Shown here piece by piece: positions 15,734-25,183 of a DNA stretch of 64,000 nt. The stretch covers positions 62,001 to 126,000 of the forward strand of contig JAHDSF010000002.1 of the NCBI GenBank assembly GCA_018432935.1, in the 5' to 3' direction. The notes beneath the pieces were generated by a model. The model did no database searches. It was not told the DNA's origin and was given only the letters and a program-made list of their open reading frames with translations. The position numbers and the translations under genes were made by a program. How positions within the stretch are numbered: position 1 is the stretch's first letter; every line of letters starts with the position of its first letter. Source of the stretch: Rhodospirillales bacterium. Lineage in GTDB: Bacteria; Pseudomonadota; Alphaproteobacteria; Rhodospirillales; Shumkoniaceae.

Positions 15734-17293
15734 TCATGCGAAGAACCCGTGCAGGTACCAGCGGGGAAACACGCCCGGCAGGTACACGCCCTCGCGGTAG
15801 AGCCAATAGCGGCGGCCGGCCTTGTCCTCGACCCGGAAGTAGTCGCGCACGCCCTGCTCGGGGGCGGGGGCGCCTTCCAGCCACCATTCGGGGGCGATGC
15901 GCTCCGGTCCCTCGGCGCGGGCGACCTCGTAGGAGGTGCGCCGCCAGCGGAACAGGACCGGCGGATGGTCGGGCACCGGGGCGATCACCTCGATCGCCTC
16001 GGGGGTCGGCAGCAGGCGCACGGGCCGGGGTTGCCTCGGTCCGGGAATGGCCATCTCCGGCAATGACTTGAGGGCGAAAGCGGAGACGGCGCGGCAGGCG
16101 CGTTCCGGAATGTGGCTGGCGCGCGCCTGGAGACGCAGGACGCGCTCCGGCCCCAGCCGGGCGCCCAGGCGATCGACGAGGCGCCCCGCATCGTCCTCGG
16201 GTGCCGCCCGTCCCGAGGCGAGGTCGCGCTGCAGCGGCACCAGCGGTTCGGCGACGAGGACGCCGAGGGCCAGGGTGTCGATGCCGAAGCCGGCGTCCAG
16301 CGCCGGCAGCTTCTCGGCGAACAGCCTGTCCAGATGCTTCGGGTCGCGGGTTGGCCGTGCGGTGCCGACGACGATCTCTGCCAGGGTGCCGTCGGAGCGG
16401 TAGGCAACCAGTTCGAGGCGGCGGGCGCCCTGGTGCCCGTCGGCGAGGTGAACGGCCACTTCATCGAGCAGGCGGCGGGTCGCGGCGGCGATGTCCGCGG
16501 GGTCGGCGATCGGCTCTGGGAAGGTGGCGCGCGTCCGCAGGACAGCCACCGGACGGCGTGGCGAGACCGGCTCGGCCGTCCGGCCCAGCACGAGGTCGAG
16601 GCGGTCGGCCAGGGCCTGCCCGAAGCGGGTTGCAAGCGGCGCCCGCGGTACGTTCGTGAGGTCGCTGATGCGCCGCAGTCCGACCCGCTCGAGGTCGTCG
16701 GCCAGCGCCGTTTCGAGGCGGAGGGCGCGGACCGGCAGCGGCGCCAGCGCTGCCGTCAGCCCGCCCGGCGGAACGACGGCGACGGTCCCCCGGTTGCCGA
16801 AGCGGGCGACCGCCCAGGCGGCGCCGGGCGTCTCGGCGAGCGCCGCCCGGGATGCGACCCCCCACGTGCGCAGGCGGCCGACGATGTCTTCCAGCAGCGC
16901 CGCTTCGCCGCCGAAAAGGTGGGCGCAGCCGCTGGCGTCGACGAGGATACCGGCGCTGCCGTGCGGCTCCGGCGCGTCGATGGTGGTCCATGGCGAGTAG
17001 CGGCCGCACCACAAGGCAAGCGTTTCCAGCGCTCGGAGGTCACCGTCCGGATCGGCCTCGACGGTGAACAGGGCGGGCAGGGTGGCGCGGGCGTCGGTGA
17101 GCGGCATGCCGGGGAACACGCCGCCGGCCCTGGCGGCGGCATCGGCGGCGACGATCCGCTGCCCGCCCCGCACCGCGGCCACGGTTGCCAGCGGCCTATC
17201 CCGTCCGGCGGAGGCGTGCGACCTCGCCAGCCGCCGGCGCAGCCGGTCGGTCGAGAAGGTCGGCAACCACAACGAGATGACCCGTCGCGTCAT
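15734..17293 (-). CDS. imuB: ImuB, inactive Y-family polymerase-like mutagenesis factor
   Basis: A 519-residue Y-family-like protein that recruits ImuA and DnaE2 to the beta clamp during SOS mutagenesis. The N-terminus RRVISLWLPTFSTDRLRRRL and the VDASGCAHLFGGE segment are typical. The catalytic acidic residues of active DinB/UmuC polymerases are not conserved in this family. The C-terminal half (PRRPVAVLRTRATFPEPI onward to YWLYREG) is the ImuB-specific region. Its start lies 98 bp inside the 3' end of imuA, in another frame, so translation of the two is probably coupled. Confidence 0.93.
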   Translation of the reverse strand: MTRRVISLWLPTFSTDRLRRRLARSHASAGRDRPLATVAAVRGGQRIVAADAAARAGGVFPGMPLTDARATLPALFTVEADPDGDLRALETLALWCGRYSPWTTIDAPEPHGSAGILVDASGCAHLFGGEAALLEDIVGRLRTWGVASRAALAETPGAAWAVARFGNRGTVAVVPPGGLTAALAPLPVRALRLETALADDLERVGLRRISDLTNVPRAPLATRFGQALADRLDLVLGRTAEPVSPRRPVAVLRTRATFPEPIADPADIAAATRRLLDEVAVHLADGHQGARRLELVAYRSDGTLAEIVVGTARPTRDPKHLDRLFAEKLPALDAGFGIDTLALGVLVAEPLVPLQRDLASGRAAPEDDAGRLVDRLGARLGPERVLRLQARASHIPERACRAVSAFALKSLPEMAIPGPRQPRPVRLLPTPEAIEVIAPVPDHPPVLFRWRRTSYEVARAEGPERIAPEWWLEGAPAPEQGVRDYFRVEDKAGRRYWLYREGVYLPGVFPRWYLHGFFA

Positions 17294-17942
17294 CGCTCCT
17301 CTCCACGATCCAGGAAGCGGGAAGGCCGTGGCGGCAACGCAGCAGTTCCAGCCGCCAGCGGGGGCGGGGGCTGCCGTAGCGGTCGACCCCGCTGGCGGTG
17401 GCGGCCACGCGCCAGCGCGTGACGGCGGGGCAGGAGGACGTCTCCGCCCCGCTGCGCAGCAGCAGCCCGGTCACCCCGCTGGCCTCGGCCGCCAATTGCA
17501 GACGGCGGGCCGCCGTCGGCGAGGCCTTCTCGGCCTCGCCCAGGACGGCGGCGAGGCAGCCGCTGCGCAGACCCTCCTCCATCGCCCACAGGACGTCGAC
17601 GTCGCTGCCGGCGCGGGCCAGGATCAGCCGTGCGGGATCGAGGCCGAGGGCTGCCAGCCCGGGGCCGTAGAGGTCGCGGCCGCGCCGGCACCACAGGACC
17701 GGCCGGCCGTCTTCGGCGAGGCGGGCGGCGAGCCAGGCCGCGAAGCCGTGAGCCGCGCCGTCGCTGCCCAGAATCTCGTGCAGCGCGCCGCGCGCCAGGC
17801 CGCCGCCCGGCAGCGCCGCGAGGGCGCCGGCGCCGAAAGCGAGCGGGGCGGGAGGGCACGCCGTCCGACCCTGTTCCAGCCGATGAATCTGTTCCCGCAG
17901 CGCTGTCAGCGCCTGGCTGCGGGACAGGGAGAGGGAGGACAT
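17196..17942 (-). CDS. imuA: ImuA, SOS mutagenesis cassette protein
   Basis: A 248-residue RecA/SulA-like protein, first gene of the imuA-imuB-dnaE2 cassette. The RecA-like core is recognisable from LPGGGLARGALHEILG, a degenerate Walker-A region, through PVLWCRRGRDLYGPGL and LGEAEKASPTAARRLQLAAE to the C-terminal RWRLELLRCR. The ImuA C-terminus in other species binds RecA. A canonical alphaproteobacterial LexA box lies 49 bp upstream of the start. The 3' end overlaps imuB by 98 bp. Confidence 0.9.
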   Translation of the reverse strand: MSSLSLSRSQALTALREQIHRLEQGRTACPPAPLAFGAGALAALPGGGLARGALHEILGSDGAAHGFAAWLAARLAEDGRPVLWCRRGRDLYGPGLAALGLDPARLILARAGSDVDVLWAMEEGLRSGCLAAVLGEAEKASPTAARRLQLAAEASGVTGLLLRSGAETSSCPAVTRWRVAATASGVDRYGSPRPRWRLELLRCRHGLPASWIVERSDDATGHLVVVADLLDRPAAPAAGEVARLRRTG

Positions 17943-17990
17943 GCAACAACGACCTTCTGTACGCGTTTTGCGTTCCTGTATTCCTATTTT

Positions 17991-18005
17991 GTTCTATATA
18001 GGTTC
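17991..18005 (-). promoter_or_regulatory. LexA (SOS) box for imuA-imuB-dnaE2
   Basis: GTTC-TATATAG-GTTC is an exact match to the alphaproteobacterial LexA operator GTTC-N7-GTTC. It sits 49-63 bp upstream of the imuA start codon, in an AT-rich patch unusual for this window (TATTTTGTTCTATATAGG). This predicts DNA-damage induction of the cassette. The divergent MFS gene starts 177 bp away and need not be controlled by it. Confidence 0.9.
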
Positions 18006-18181
18006 CGTTCAGAGGTCAAGCGGAGGGTCTTCCCATTCGTGGGCTCCGAACTTGGGTCAGAAGAGGGTTTGGACGATCGCCCTGCTTCCCATTCGGCAAC
18101 GGAAAATTATCGATAGGGGAGTAGGAAAGGGCGAAGTCGCCTTCTATAGTCAAATCCGCCCGGCCACCCCTTGGTTTTCCC

Positions 18182-19459
18182 ATGCTCGCGTTCCTGTCGG
18201 CGTTTGCCGCCCTGTTCCTGAGCTCGGTGTTCCTCAACTTCAGCAACGGCCTGCAGACCGTGGTGCTGCCGTTGCGCGGCTCCGCCGAGGCGTTCTCGAC
18301 CACCGCGATCGGCTTCATCGCCTCGGGCTATTCGTTGGGCTTCATCGCCGGCTGCCTGGGAGTGCCGCTGATCATCCGTCGCGTCGGCCACATCCGCACC
18401 TATGCGGTGCTGGCGGCGGTGGTGGCGATCGCCGTGATGTCCTACGTCCTGGTTCCCAACGCCATCGCGTGGCTGGCCTTGCGCACCCTGAGCGGGGTCG
18501 CCGTCGCCGGCCTGTTCATGGTGATCGAGAGCTGGCTCAACGATCGCGCCGCCAACGAGGCGCGCGCTCGCATCTTCAGCGTCTACCAGATTGTAAACTA
18601 TCTTGCCAACTTCGGCGGGCAAGTTTTTGTTTCGGCTGGTGATCCTCGTGGATTCGGGCTGTTCGCAGCGTGTGGGGCGGCGGTCTGCGCGGCGGTCATT
18701 CCGGTCGGCCTGACCACTGCCGCCACTCCGGTTCCGCCGACCCGAATCTCGGTCCGCCTGATCCGGCTGATCCGACTGTCACCGGTCGGCATGGTGGGCG
18801 CGTTCGCGGCCGGGATGGCGAACAGCGCGTTCTTCTCGATGGGGTCGATCTTCGCCCAGGACGCCGGGCTGGCGCTGTTCCAGATCACCCTGTTCACCGG
18901 TTGCGCCCTGCTTGGCGGCGCCGCCACCCAGTGGCCGCTGGCGATGATCGCCGACCGCACCGATCGGCGCCGCGTGATCGCCGGCTGCATGCTGGCGGCG
19001 TGTCTGCTCGGCTTGGTGCTCGCCTTCACCAGCGGGCAGCTCCGATTCGGCGGCGAGCCGCTGCTGCCGCCCCTCTTCACGGGGACGGCGCTGATCGTCG
19101 TCGCCAGCCTCTACGGCTTCGCCGCCCACCCGCTGTACGGACTCTCCGCGGCCCACATGAACGACTTTGTCGAGCGTCAGGAGTTCGTCGAGGCAAGCAG
19201 CGGCCTGCTGCTGGCATGGGCGATCGGCGCCACCATCGGGCCCTCGCTCGCTTCGGTGACCATGCAGGCCTGGGGGGCGGGCGCCCTGTTTCTCATCACG
19301 GCGGGCGTGCATGCCACCCTGTTCGCGTTCACGCTCTACCGGATGAGCCGCCGCGACGCGCCGGCAGAGACGCGCAAAACCGAGTTCGTGCCATCGGGGA
19401 TTGCCAAACCGTCGCCGACGATCGGCGAACTCGACCCGCGCGCCTCCAGGGACGAGTGA
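18182..19459 (+). CDS. MFS transporter, YcaD-like
   Basis: A 425-residue, 12-helix major facilitator superfamily protein. The SGYSLGFIAGCLGVPLIIRRVGHIRTYA loop contains the first-loop MFS motif, and FMVIESWLNDRAANEARARIFSVYQ is typical of the YcaD subgroup of uncharacterised drug/metabolite exporters. The loop AMIADRTDRRRVIAG is the repeated motif in the second half. The final ~45 residues are a polar cytoplasmic tail. No substrate can be assigned. No clear ribosome-binding site precedes the ATG. Confidence 0.8.
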   Translation: MLAFLSAFAALFLSSVFLNFSNGLQTVVLPLRGSAEAFSTTAIGFIASGYSLGFIAGCLGVPLIIRRVGHIRTYAVLAAVVAIAVMSYVLVPNAIAWLALRTLSGVAVAGLFMVIESWLNDRAANEARARIFSVYQIVNYLANFGGQVFVSAGDPRGFGLFAACGAAVCAAVIPVGLTTAATPVPPTRISVRLIRLIRLSPVGMVGAFAAGMANSAFFSMGSIFAQDAGLALFQITLFTGCALLGGAATQWPLAMIADRTDRRRVIAGCMLAACLLGLVLAFTSGQLRFGGEPLLPPLFTGTALIVVASLYGFAAHPLYGLSAAHMNDFVERQEFVEASSGLLLAWAIGATIGPSLASVTMQAWGAGALFLITAGVHATLFAFTLYRMSRRDAPAETRKTEFVPSGIAKPSPTIGELDPRASRDE

Positions 19460-19531
19460 TCCCGGCTATGCGGTAATGGCACGTGACGCACGACGGCGGC
19501 GATCTATGATCTCGCGTGTCGCTCTGAAAGG

Positions 19532-20446
19532 ATGGGACATCAAGTGGCGGTTTTAGCGCAAAGCTTGCCGGGCGCCCGGCCGGACCGGATCGGGCTGGGC
19601 CTCGCGCTGGCGGTGCTCACCTTCGCGACGTGGTCTACCAACGACGCCATCGTTAAATGGGTCAGCGGCGGCTATTCGGTGTTCCTGATCGTGTTCGTCA
19701 TCACCGGATTCGCCGTTATCCCGGCGGCAGCGCTGGTTGGGGCTACCGGGCTGCGGTCGCTGCGGCCCCGCTATCCGCTGGTCGTGCTGGTGCGGGCGGT
19801 CATCCTGCTCGCCTCCACCTTGTGCATCTTCACGGCGTTGCGCTCGCTGACGATGGCCGAGGCCTACACCATCGTCTTCACCTCGCCCCTCATCATCACC
19901 CTGTTGTCGGTCCCGGTCCTGGGAGAGAAGGTGGGTTGGCGCCGCAGCGTGGCGGTGGCGGTCGGCTTTGCCGGCGTGCTGGTGATGCTGCGGCCGGGCA
20001 TGCAGACGCTCGGTACGGGACACCTGGCCGCCCTCGGATGCGCCCTGACTTACAGCGCCGGCGCCCTGATCGTGCGTCGCTACGGGGCCGAGGCCCCGGC
20101 GGCGATGCTGACGCCCATGGTGGCGGTCAAGCTTGCCGCCTCGGCCATCCTGGTGACGGTCGTCGACGGCTGGGTGATGCCGAACCTTGTCGACCTCCTC
20201 CTGATGGCGGCGGCCGGCCTTTGCTACGGTACCGGCCATATCCTGTTCATTCTTGCCTTCCGCTACGCCCCGGCGGCGATCGTGGCGCCTTTTCAGTACA
20301 GCCAGATGGTGTGGGCGACGGTGTTCGGGATCGTCCTGTTCGGCAACTGGCCGGACGGCTTCACCCTGCTTGGCGCGACGGTGGTGGTCGGAAGCGGCCT
20401 CTACATCGCGGCGCGGGAGAACACCCTCAGGAAGCGGCGTGCATGA
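19532..20446 (+). CDS. EamA/DMT transporter, copy 1 of a tandem triplet
   Basis: A 304-residue drug/metabolite transporter with ten predicted helices in two EamA halves (about residues 20-155 and 170-300). Signature stretches are TWSTNDAIVKW, AEAYTIVFTSPLIITLLSVPVLGEKVGWRR and IVAPFQYSQMVWA. It is the first of three paralogues in a row. The ATG at 19532 touches its AAAGG site; the GTG at 19544 has better spacing and could be the true start. Substrate unknown. Confidence 0.8.
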   Translation: MGHQVAVLAQSLPGARPDRIGLGLALAVLTFATWSTNDAIVKWVSGGYSVFLIVFVITGFAVIPAAALVGATGLRSLRPRYPLVVLVRAVILLASTLCIFTALRSLTMAEAYTIVFTSPLIITLLSVPVLGEKVGWRRSVAVAVGFAGVLVMLRPGMQTLGTGHLAALGCALTYSAGALIVRRYGAEAPAAMLTPMVAVKLAASAILVTVVDGWVMPNLVDLLLMAAAGLCYGTGHILFILAFRYAPAAIVAPFQYSQMVWATVFGIVLFGNWPDGFTLLGATVVVGSGLYIAARENTLRKRRA

Positions 20447-20518
20447 TGCGCTATTTTTCGCGTGACGCGGGGAGCGCGGCCCCTATGATCGCGCCGTGTC
20501 GGGACAGCGGAGCGTGAA

Positions 20519-21433
20519 GTGGGCGAGCGGGCCAGGCAGGCGGACCGTATAGGGTTCGGAATTCTCTGTTGCATCGGCACCTTCTTCATCTTCTCGACCA
20601 ACGACGCGGTCGTGAAGCTGCTGGGCGGCCGCTATTCGGCGTTCATGATCACCTTCGGCATGTCGCTGTTCGCGCTGCTGCCCAATGCGGCCCTTGTTGC
20701 CGCAACCGGGGGGCTGGCGGGGCTGCGGCCGCGGTCGCCGGTGCTGGTGATGGTGCGCGCGGTGCTCATGCTGGTCGCCACCTTGGGCACGTACACGGCG
20801 TTCAAGACGCTTTCGATCGCCGAGACCTATACGCTGGTCTTCACCTCGCCTCTCATTGTGACGGCGCTCTCCGGGCCGGTGCTGGGTGAGCACGTCGGCT
20901 GGCGGCGATGGCTGGCGGTCGCGGTCGGCTTTGCCGGCGTTCTGGTCATGCTGCGGCCGGGGGTGAACCCGTTGGGGTTCGGCCACTTGGCGGCATTTGC
21001 CAGTGCGGCGACCTTCGGCCTCAGTTCGCTGATCCTGCGGCGCGGCGGCAACGAGACGAGCAGCGCCCTGCTGACGCCGATGATCGTCGTCAAGGGAGCG
21101 GGCTGCGGGCTGCTCATGCTGGTCATCGAGGGGAGTTGGGGGATGCCGACGCTGCCCGACCTGGGGCTGATGGCGTTCATCGGGATCGGCTATGGGGTCG
21201 CCCACATCCTGCTGATCATCGCCTTCCGGCACGCCCCGGCAGCGGTGGTGGCGCCGTTCCAGTACCTGCAGATGGTTGGTGCCGTGTTCTACGGGGTGCT
21301 CCTGTTCGACACCTGGCCCGACGTCTACACGGTGCTCGGCTCGGCCATCGTGATGGCGAGCGGTATCTACATCGGCATGCGCGAGAGCGTGCGGCGGCCG
21401 GCGGCCGTGAAGGCGGAGGAAGCCCAACGATGA
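20519..21433 (+). CDS. EamA/DMT transporter, copy 2 of a tandem triplet
   Basis: A 304-residue paralogue of the preceding gene with the same two EamA halves: FIFSTNDAVVKLLGGRYS, AETYTLVFTSPLIVTALSGPVLGEHVGWRR and VVAPFQYLQM. The segment VAVGFAGVLVMLRPG is identical to copy 1. It starts with GTG at 20519, seven bases after GGAG. The stop overlaps the start of copy 3 (ATGA), so copies 2 and 3 are translationally coupled. Confidence 0.8.
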   Translation: MGERARQADRIGFGILCCIGTFFIFSTNDAVVKLLGGRYSAFMITFGMSLFALLPNAALVAATGGLAGLRPRSPVLVMVRAVLMLVATLGTYTAFKTLSIAETYTLVFTSPLIVTALSGPVLGEHVGWRRWLAVAVGFAGVLVMLRPGVNPLGFGHLAAFASAATFGLSSLILRRGGNETSSALLTPMIVVKGAGCGLLMLVIEGSWGMPTLPDLGLMAFIGIGYGVAHILLIIAFRHAPAAVVAPFQYLQMVGAVFYGVLLFDTWPDVYTVLGSAIVMASGIYIGMRESVRRPAAVKAEEAQR

Positions 21434-22311
21434 ACGGCAATGTGCGGCGCGGCGTCATCTACGCGGTGCTGGTGTTCGCCTGCTTCTCGACCGGTGATGC
21501 CCTCGTCAAGTGGCTGACGACCGGATACTCGATTTTCCAGCTCACCTTCGTCAGCTATCTGTTCGCGGTGATCCCGATCGGCGCCCTGGTGGCCCGAACC
21601 GGGGGCTGGGCATCCTTGCGGCCGAGGCACCCGGGGTGGGTGATCGTGCGCAGCCTGATGCTCGCCACCGAGGGTCTGCTCTGCTACTACGCCTTCTCGC
21701 GGATGCCGCTGGCCGAGGTCTACCCCCTGATCTTCGTGACGCCGATCCTGGTCACGCTGCTGGCGGTTCCGCTGCTTGGCGAGCGCGTCGGGTGGCGCCG
21801 GATGACCGCCGTGGTGGTCGGCTTCCTCGGCGTCGTGATCGTCCTGCGGCCGGGGTTCCGCGTCCTCGACGCGGGACATGCTGCGGCACTCGCCTCGACC
21901 CTCTGCTTCTCGCTTTCCATCCTCATCCTGGGCCGCCTGCGGAACGAGAACTACGGCGCGCTGCTCGTCACCCTGGTGGCGGTCAAGATCGTGATCGGTG
22001 CCGCCCTGATGCTCCCGTTCGGCGGCTTCACGCCGATGGCCCCGACCGACATCGTCCTGGTGGCGGCGGTCGGCATCCTCGGCGGCCTCGCTCATGTGTT
22101 CCTGGTGTTGGCGGTCCGCGACGCGCCGGCCAGCCTGGTGTCGCCCTTCCAGTACAGCCAGATGCTGTGGGCGATCTTCTACGGCGCCGTGGTGTTCGGC
22201 GACTGGCCGGACGGCGTCACTCTGGTGGGCGCCGCCGTCATCATCGGCGCCGGCATGTTCATCATGGAACGGACCAAAAAGGTGCGCCAGGAAGAGCCGG
22301 CGCGCCCCTAG
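21430..22311 (+). CDS. EamA/DMT transporter, copy 3 of a tandem triplet
   Basis: A 293-residue DMT transporter, more diverged than copies 1 and 2 but with the same landmarks: CFSTGDALVKWLTTGYS, AEVYPLIFVTPILVTLLAVPLLGERVGWRR and LVSPFQYSQMLWAIFYG. GGAGGAAG lies upstream of the ATG, within the end of copy 2. It ends with a 4-bp overlap with the convergent ProC-like gene. Confidence 0.8.
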   Translation: MNGNVRRGVIYAVLVFACFSTGDALVKWLTTGYSIFQLTFVSYLFAVIPIGALVARTGGWASLRPRHPGWVIVRSLMLATEGLLCYYAFSRMPLAEVYPLIFVTPILVTLLAVPLLGERVGWRRMTAVVVGFLGVVIVLRPGFRVLDAGHAAALASTLCFSLSILILGRLRNENYGALLVTLVAVKIVIGAALMLPFGGFTPMAPTDIVLVAAVGILGGLAHVFLVLAVRDAPASLVSPFQYSQMLWAIFYGAVVFGDWPDGVTLVGAAVIIGAGMFIMERTKKVRQEEPARP

Positions 22312-23078
22312 CGGCCTTCGATGCGTGTCAGGATGCGGTCGAGGGAGGGGCCGATCGGGTCGAACGACCCGGCTTCGGTGAGTTCCCGCACCACCTGCTC
22401 GTTGAGACCGCCGGGGGTGGCGGCTTCGGCGGACATCGCGGCGAAATCCTCGTCGCAGCCATCGGCCTGCCGGGCGAGAGCATGGAACATGGCGGCAATG
22501 AAGCGGCGGCCCTGCGCCGACGCCACCCCCTGGTCCGTCAGCCAGCCGGCCGCGACATCCTCGAGCTTGAAGAAGGTGCTGATCAGGCTGGTGGTGGCGA
22601 TCAGGCGGTCGAACTCCGCCGCTTGCGCGACCGCCACCACGGTGCCGATGCGTCCGAACAGGGCCGCCGTCTCGGCGTCGTCGGGGCACAGCGGAATCGG
22701 ACCGACGTGGCCGGCCACCGTCGGCAGCGGGTTCGCCCGGACCACCCGCACGGCGGGCGCCGCCAGCCGGGCCAACTCGGCCGGGCCGAGAGTGGCGATA
22801 ACGCTGACCACCCGATGATCGGGGCGGAACCGCAAGCCGCCGATCACCTCGCGGCTGATCGGCGGCCGCACGGCCAGAACGACCCAGTCGCTGCCGTCGA
22901 GGACGGCCTGGTTATCGGATGCGACCTCGACGATGCCGGGAAAGGCGGCGGCGAGGCGCGCCGCGGTTCCCGCGTTGCGGGGCGAGACCAAGACGCGCGT
23001 CGGCTTCTCGGTCGCGGTGCAGAAGCCGGTGACCATGGCGGCGGTGATGTTGCCGGTGCCGACGAAGCCGAGACGCAT
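22308..23078 (-). CDS. pyrroline-5-carboxylate reductase family protein (ProC-like)
   Basis: A 256-residue NAD(P)-binding protein of the ProC family. The N-terminal Rossmann motif is MRLGFVGTGNITAAMVTGF, followed by VVLAVRPP and VVRANPLPTVA, where ProC proper has MPNTP. The C-terminal helical dimerisation region keeps EAATPGGLNEQVVREL (ProC: TSPGGTT). The altered proline-site residues suggest a side-branch member with a different imine or keto substrate rather than the housekeeping ProC. The ATG at 23078 follows GGGAG and matches the family start. Confidence 0.78.
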   Translation of the reverse strand: MRLGFVGTGNITAAMVTGFCTATEKPTRVLVSPRNAGTAARLAAAFPGIVEVASDNQAVLDGSDWVVLAVRPPISREVIGGLRFRPDHRVVSVIATLGPAELARLAAPAVRVVRANPLPTVAGHVGPIPLCPDDAETAALFGRIGTVVAVAQAAEFDRLIATTSLISTFFKLEDVAAGWLTDQGVASAQGRRFIAAMFHALARQADGCDEDFAAMSAEAATPGGLNEQVVRELTEAGSFDPIGPSLDRILTRIEGR

Positions 23079-23187
23079 CAAAGGTTCTCCCTTCAGGTGG
23101 AGCGTCACCTTACGGAGCCCGGCCGGGCCAGGCAAGATGCAGGGAGGAGGGGAAGGCCGCGCGAGCTGCGGCGTCCCCTCCACCGGC

Positions 23188-24876
23188 TCAGGCGGCCTTG
23201 ACGTCGAGCAGGAACGTCTCGACCGCGAGCTTCAGCTGGTCCGACTGCCGCGCCAGGTCGGAAGCCGTGCTCTTGAGCTGGGCGGCCGCGCTGCCGGTCT
23301 CCTGGGCCGCCTGGGTGACGCCGAGGATGGTCGACGAGACCTCGTGGGTACCGCTCGACGCCTGCTCGACGTTGCGGGCGATCTCGCGCGTCGCTGCCGA
23401 CTGCTCCTCGACCGAGGAGGCGATCGACGAGGCGATCTCGTCGACTTTCTCGATCGTCTTGGTGATGGCCATGATCGCCTCGACCGCTTCCCTGGTCGAG
23501 GACTGGACGCCGGAAATCTGGGCGGCGATCTCCTCGGTGGCCCGGGCGGTCTGATTGGCCAAGCTCTTTACTTCCGAGGCGACCACGGCGAAGCCCTTGC
23601 CGGCGTCGCCGGCCCGTGCCGCCTCGATCGTGGCATTGAGGGCCAGCAGGTTGGTCTGGTCGGCGATGTCGTTGATCAGCTTCACCACGTCGCCGATCTT
23701 CTGGGCCGCGTCGGCGAGGCCCTGAACCTTGGCGCTGGTGTCGTTGGCCTGACGGACGGCAGTGGACGCGATCTCCGAGGCGGCGCCCACCTGGCGGCCG
23801 ATCTCGGCGATCGACGCCGACAGCTCCTCGGTCGCGGCTGCCACCGTCTCGACGTTGGCCGAGGCCTGCTCCGAGGCGGCCGCCACCGTGTCGGCGCGGC
23901 GCGAGGTCTGATCCGCTGCCTCGCCCATCGACTCCGACGACGACTGCATCTGGGCCGCCGCCGCGGCTACCGAATTGACGGCGGCCGCCGACGCCGCGTC
24001 GAACGCGCCGCACAGCTCTTCGATCCGCCTCGCCCGCTCCGCCCTGGCCTCCTGCTCCCGCCGCTGCTCCTGGGCCAGGCGTTCGGCTTCGATCATCCCC
24101 TCCTTGAACACCTGGACCGCGGTCGCCATCGCGCCGATCTCGTCGCGGCGGTCGCGGGCCGGGATCTCGATCGTCCGGTCTCCTTGCGCCAGGATCCCCA
24201 TGACCCGGGTCATCTCGTTGACCGGCTTGGTGATGCTGCGGGCGATCCGGGACGCGACGAACACCACCACCAGCAGGGTCAGCGCCGAGACGCCGCCTGC
24301 CAGCACCGCCTTGCGCCAGAACGTCGTCTCGACGTCTTCGACGAAGACGCCGCTGCCGATCACCCACCCCCACGGCTTGAAGCCGGCCACGTACGAGACT
24401 TTCGGCTGGGCCGACTTGCTCTCGGGCGGCCAGAAGTATTTGTAATGGCCGGCCCCGGACCTCTTCACCACCTCGACCATGTCCGAGAAGATGTGCTCGC
24501 CGTGGGCGTCCTGAAGCTTGAGCAGACTGGTGCCGACCAGCTTGGGCGAGGTCGGATGCATCAGCATGACGGCATCCATGTCGTTGACCCAGAAGTACTG
24601 CTCCCCCTCGTAGCGCAGGCCTTTGATCGCGAGCAGGGCCGCCTCCTTGGCCTTGTCTTCGGGCATCTCGCCCCGCTGGGCCCGGGCGTGGAAGTCCCGC
24701 ACCAGGCTGTGGGCCACTTCGACGATCCGTCGCGTTTCGTCCGCCTTCTGTTCGTAGAGGGCGTCGCGCAAGCCCACCAGATTGAAGGTGTCGACGCCGA
24801 CGTACATCAGGGCGAACAGCCCGACCAGAGCCATCAGGCGCTGACCGATCTTCCAGTGGCCGAACTTCAAACTCAT
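23188..24876 (-). CDS. methyl-accepting chemotaxis protein with single Cache sensor
   Basis: A 562-residue transmembrane chemoreceptor. TM1 is about residues 12-28 and TM2 188-209. Between them is a periplasmic sCache-type domain with the hallmark [15 protein letters not shown] and [16 protein letters not shown] follows (about 210-263), then the MA signalling domain with the hairpin tip [19 protein letters not shown]. Such Cache domains usually sense small carboxylates. No other chemotaxis genes are near, so it signals to a kinase encoded elsewhere. Confidence 0.92.
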   Translation of the reverse strand: MSLKFGHWKIGQRLMALVGLFALMYVGVDTFNLVGLRDALYEQKADETRRIVEVAHSLVRDFHARAQRGEMPEDKAKEAALLAIKGLRYEGEQYFWVNDMDAVMLMHPTSPKLVGTSLLKLQDAHGEHIFSDMVEVVKRSGAGHYKYFWPPESKSAQPKVSYVAGFKPWGWVIGSGVFVEDVETTFWRKAVLAGGVSALTLLVVVFVASRIARSITKPVNEMTRVMGILAQGDRTIEIPARDRRDEIGAMATAVQVFKEGMIEAERLAQEQRREQEARAERARRIEELCGAFDAASAAAVNSVAAAAAQMQSSSESMGEAADQTSRRADTVAAASEQASANVETVAAATEELSASIAEIGRQVGAASEIASTAVRQANDTSAKVQGLADAAQKIGDVVKLINDIADQTNLLALNATIEAARAGDAGKGFAVVASEVKSLANQTARATEEIAAQISGVQSSTREAVEAIMAITKTIEKVDEIASSIASSVEEQSAATREIARNVEQASSGTHEVSSTILGVTQAAQETGSAAAQLKSTASDLARQSDQLKLAVETFLLDVKAA

Positions 24877-25183
24877 CCCTTCCCCCCTCGGCTTGAATCG
24901 TTGCAGCGCCGATTACGGCGCCATGTCAATGTATGACGGCGGTCTTTCACGGAATTGCGGGCCATCCGAAGCCGGGGAACCGCCGAGGCTGCCCGGCACA
25001 CCCGAACAGGGAGCGCCATCGTATTACAAATGTTGTCTACATTATCCTTGTTTGCGCCGTCAAGCGGACCCGCACCAGCAAACGGCTCTCGGGGCCTAGG
25101 CACAATGCGCGCGGCAGGGGCTTTCTCACCCCGCAGCCATGACCTATACTGCGCCGCCCTTTCCCCGGGACAGCGGTGCAGCC
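24877..25183. other. gene-free divergent region between chemoreceptor and purC
   Basis: This stretch of 307 bp separates two divergent genes. It includes a relatively AT-rich patch near 25020-25050 (TATTACAAATGTTGTCTACA) that could hold promoter elements. I see no RNA gene, repeat or coding frame that resembles a protein. Confidence 0.5.

Noticed and set aside
13342-16071. Long plus-strand open frame opposite dnaE2 and imuB (909 codons)
   Set aside because: It is the antisense of two well-conserved SOS genes, with low-complexity composition.
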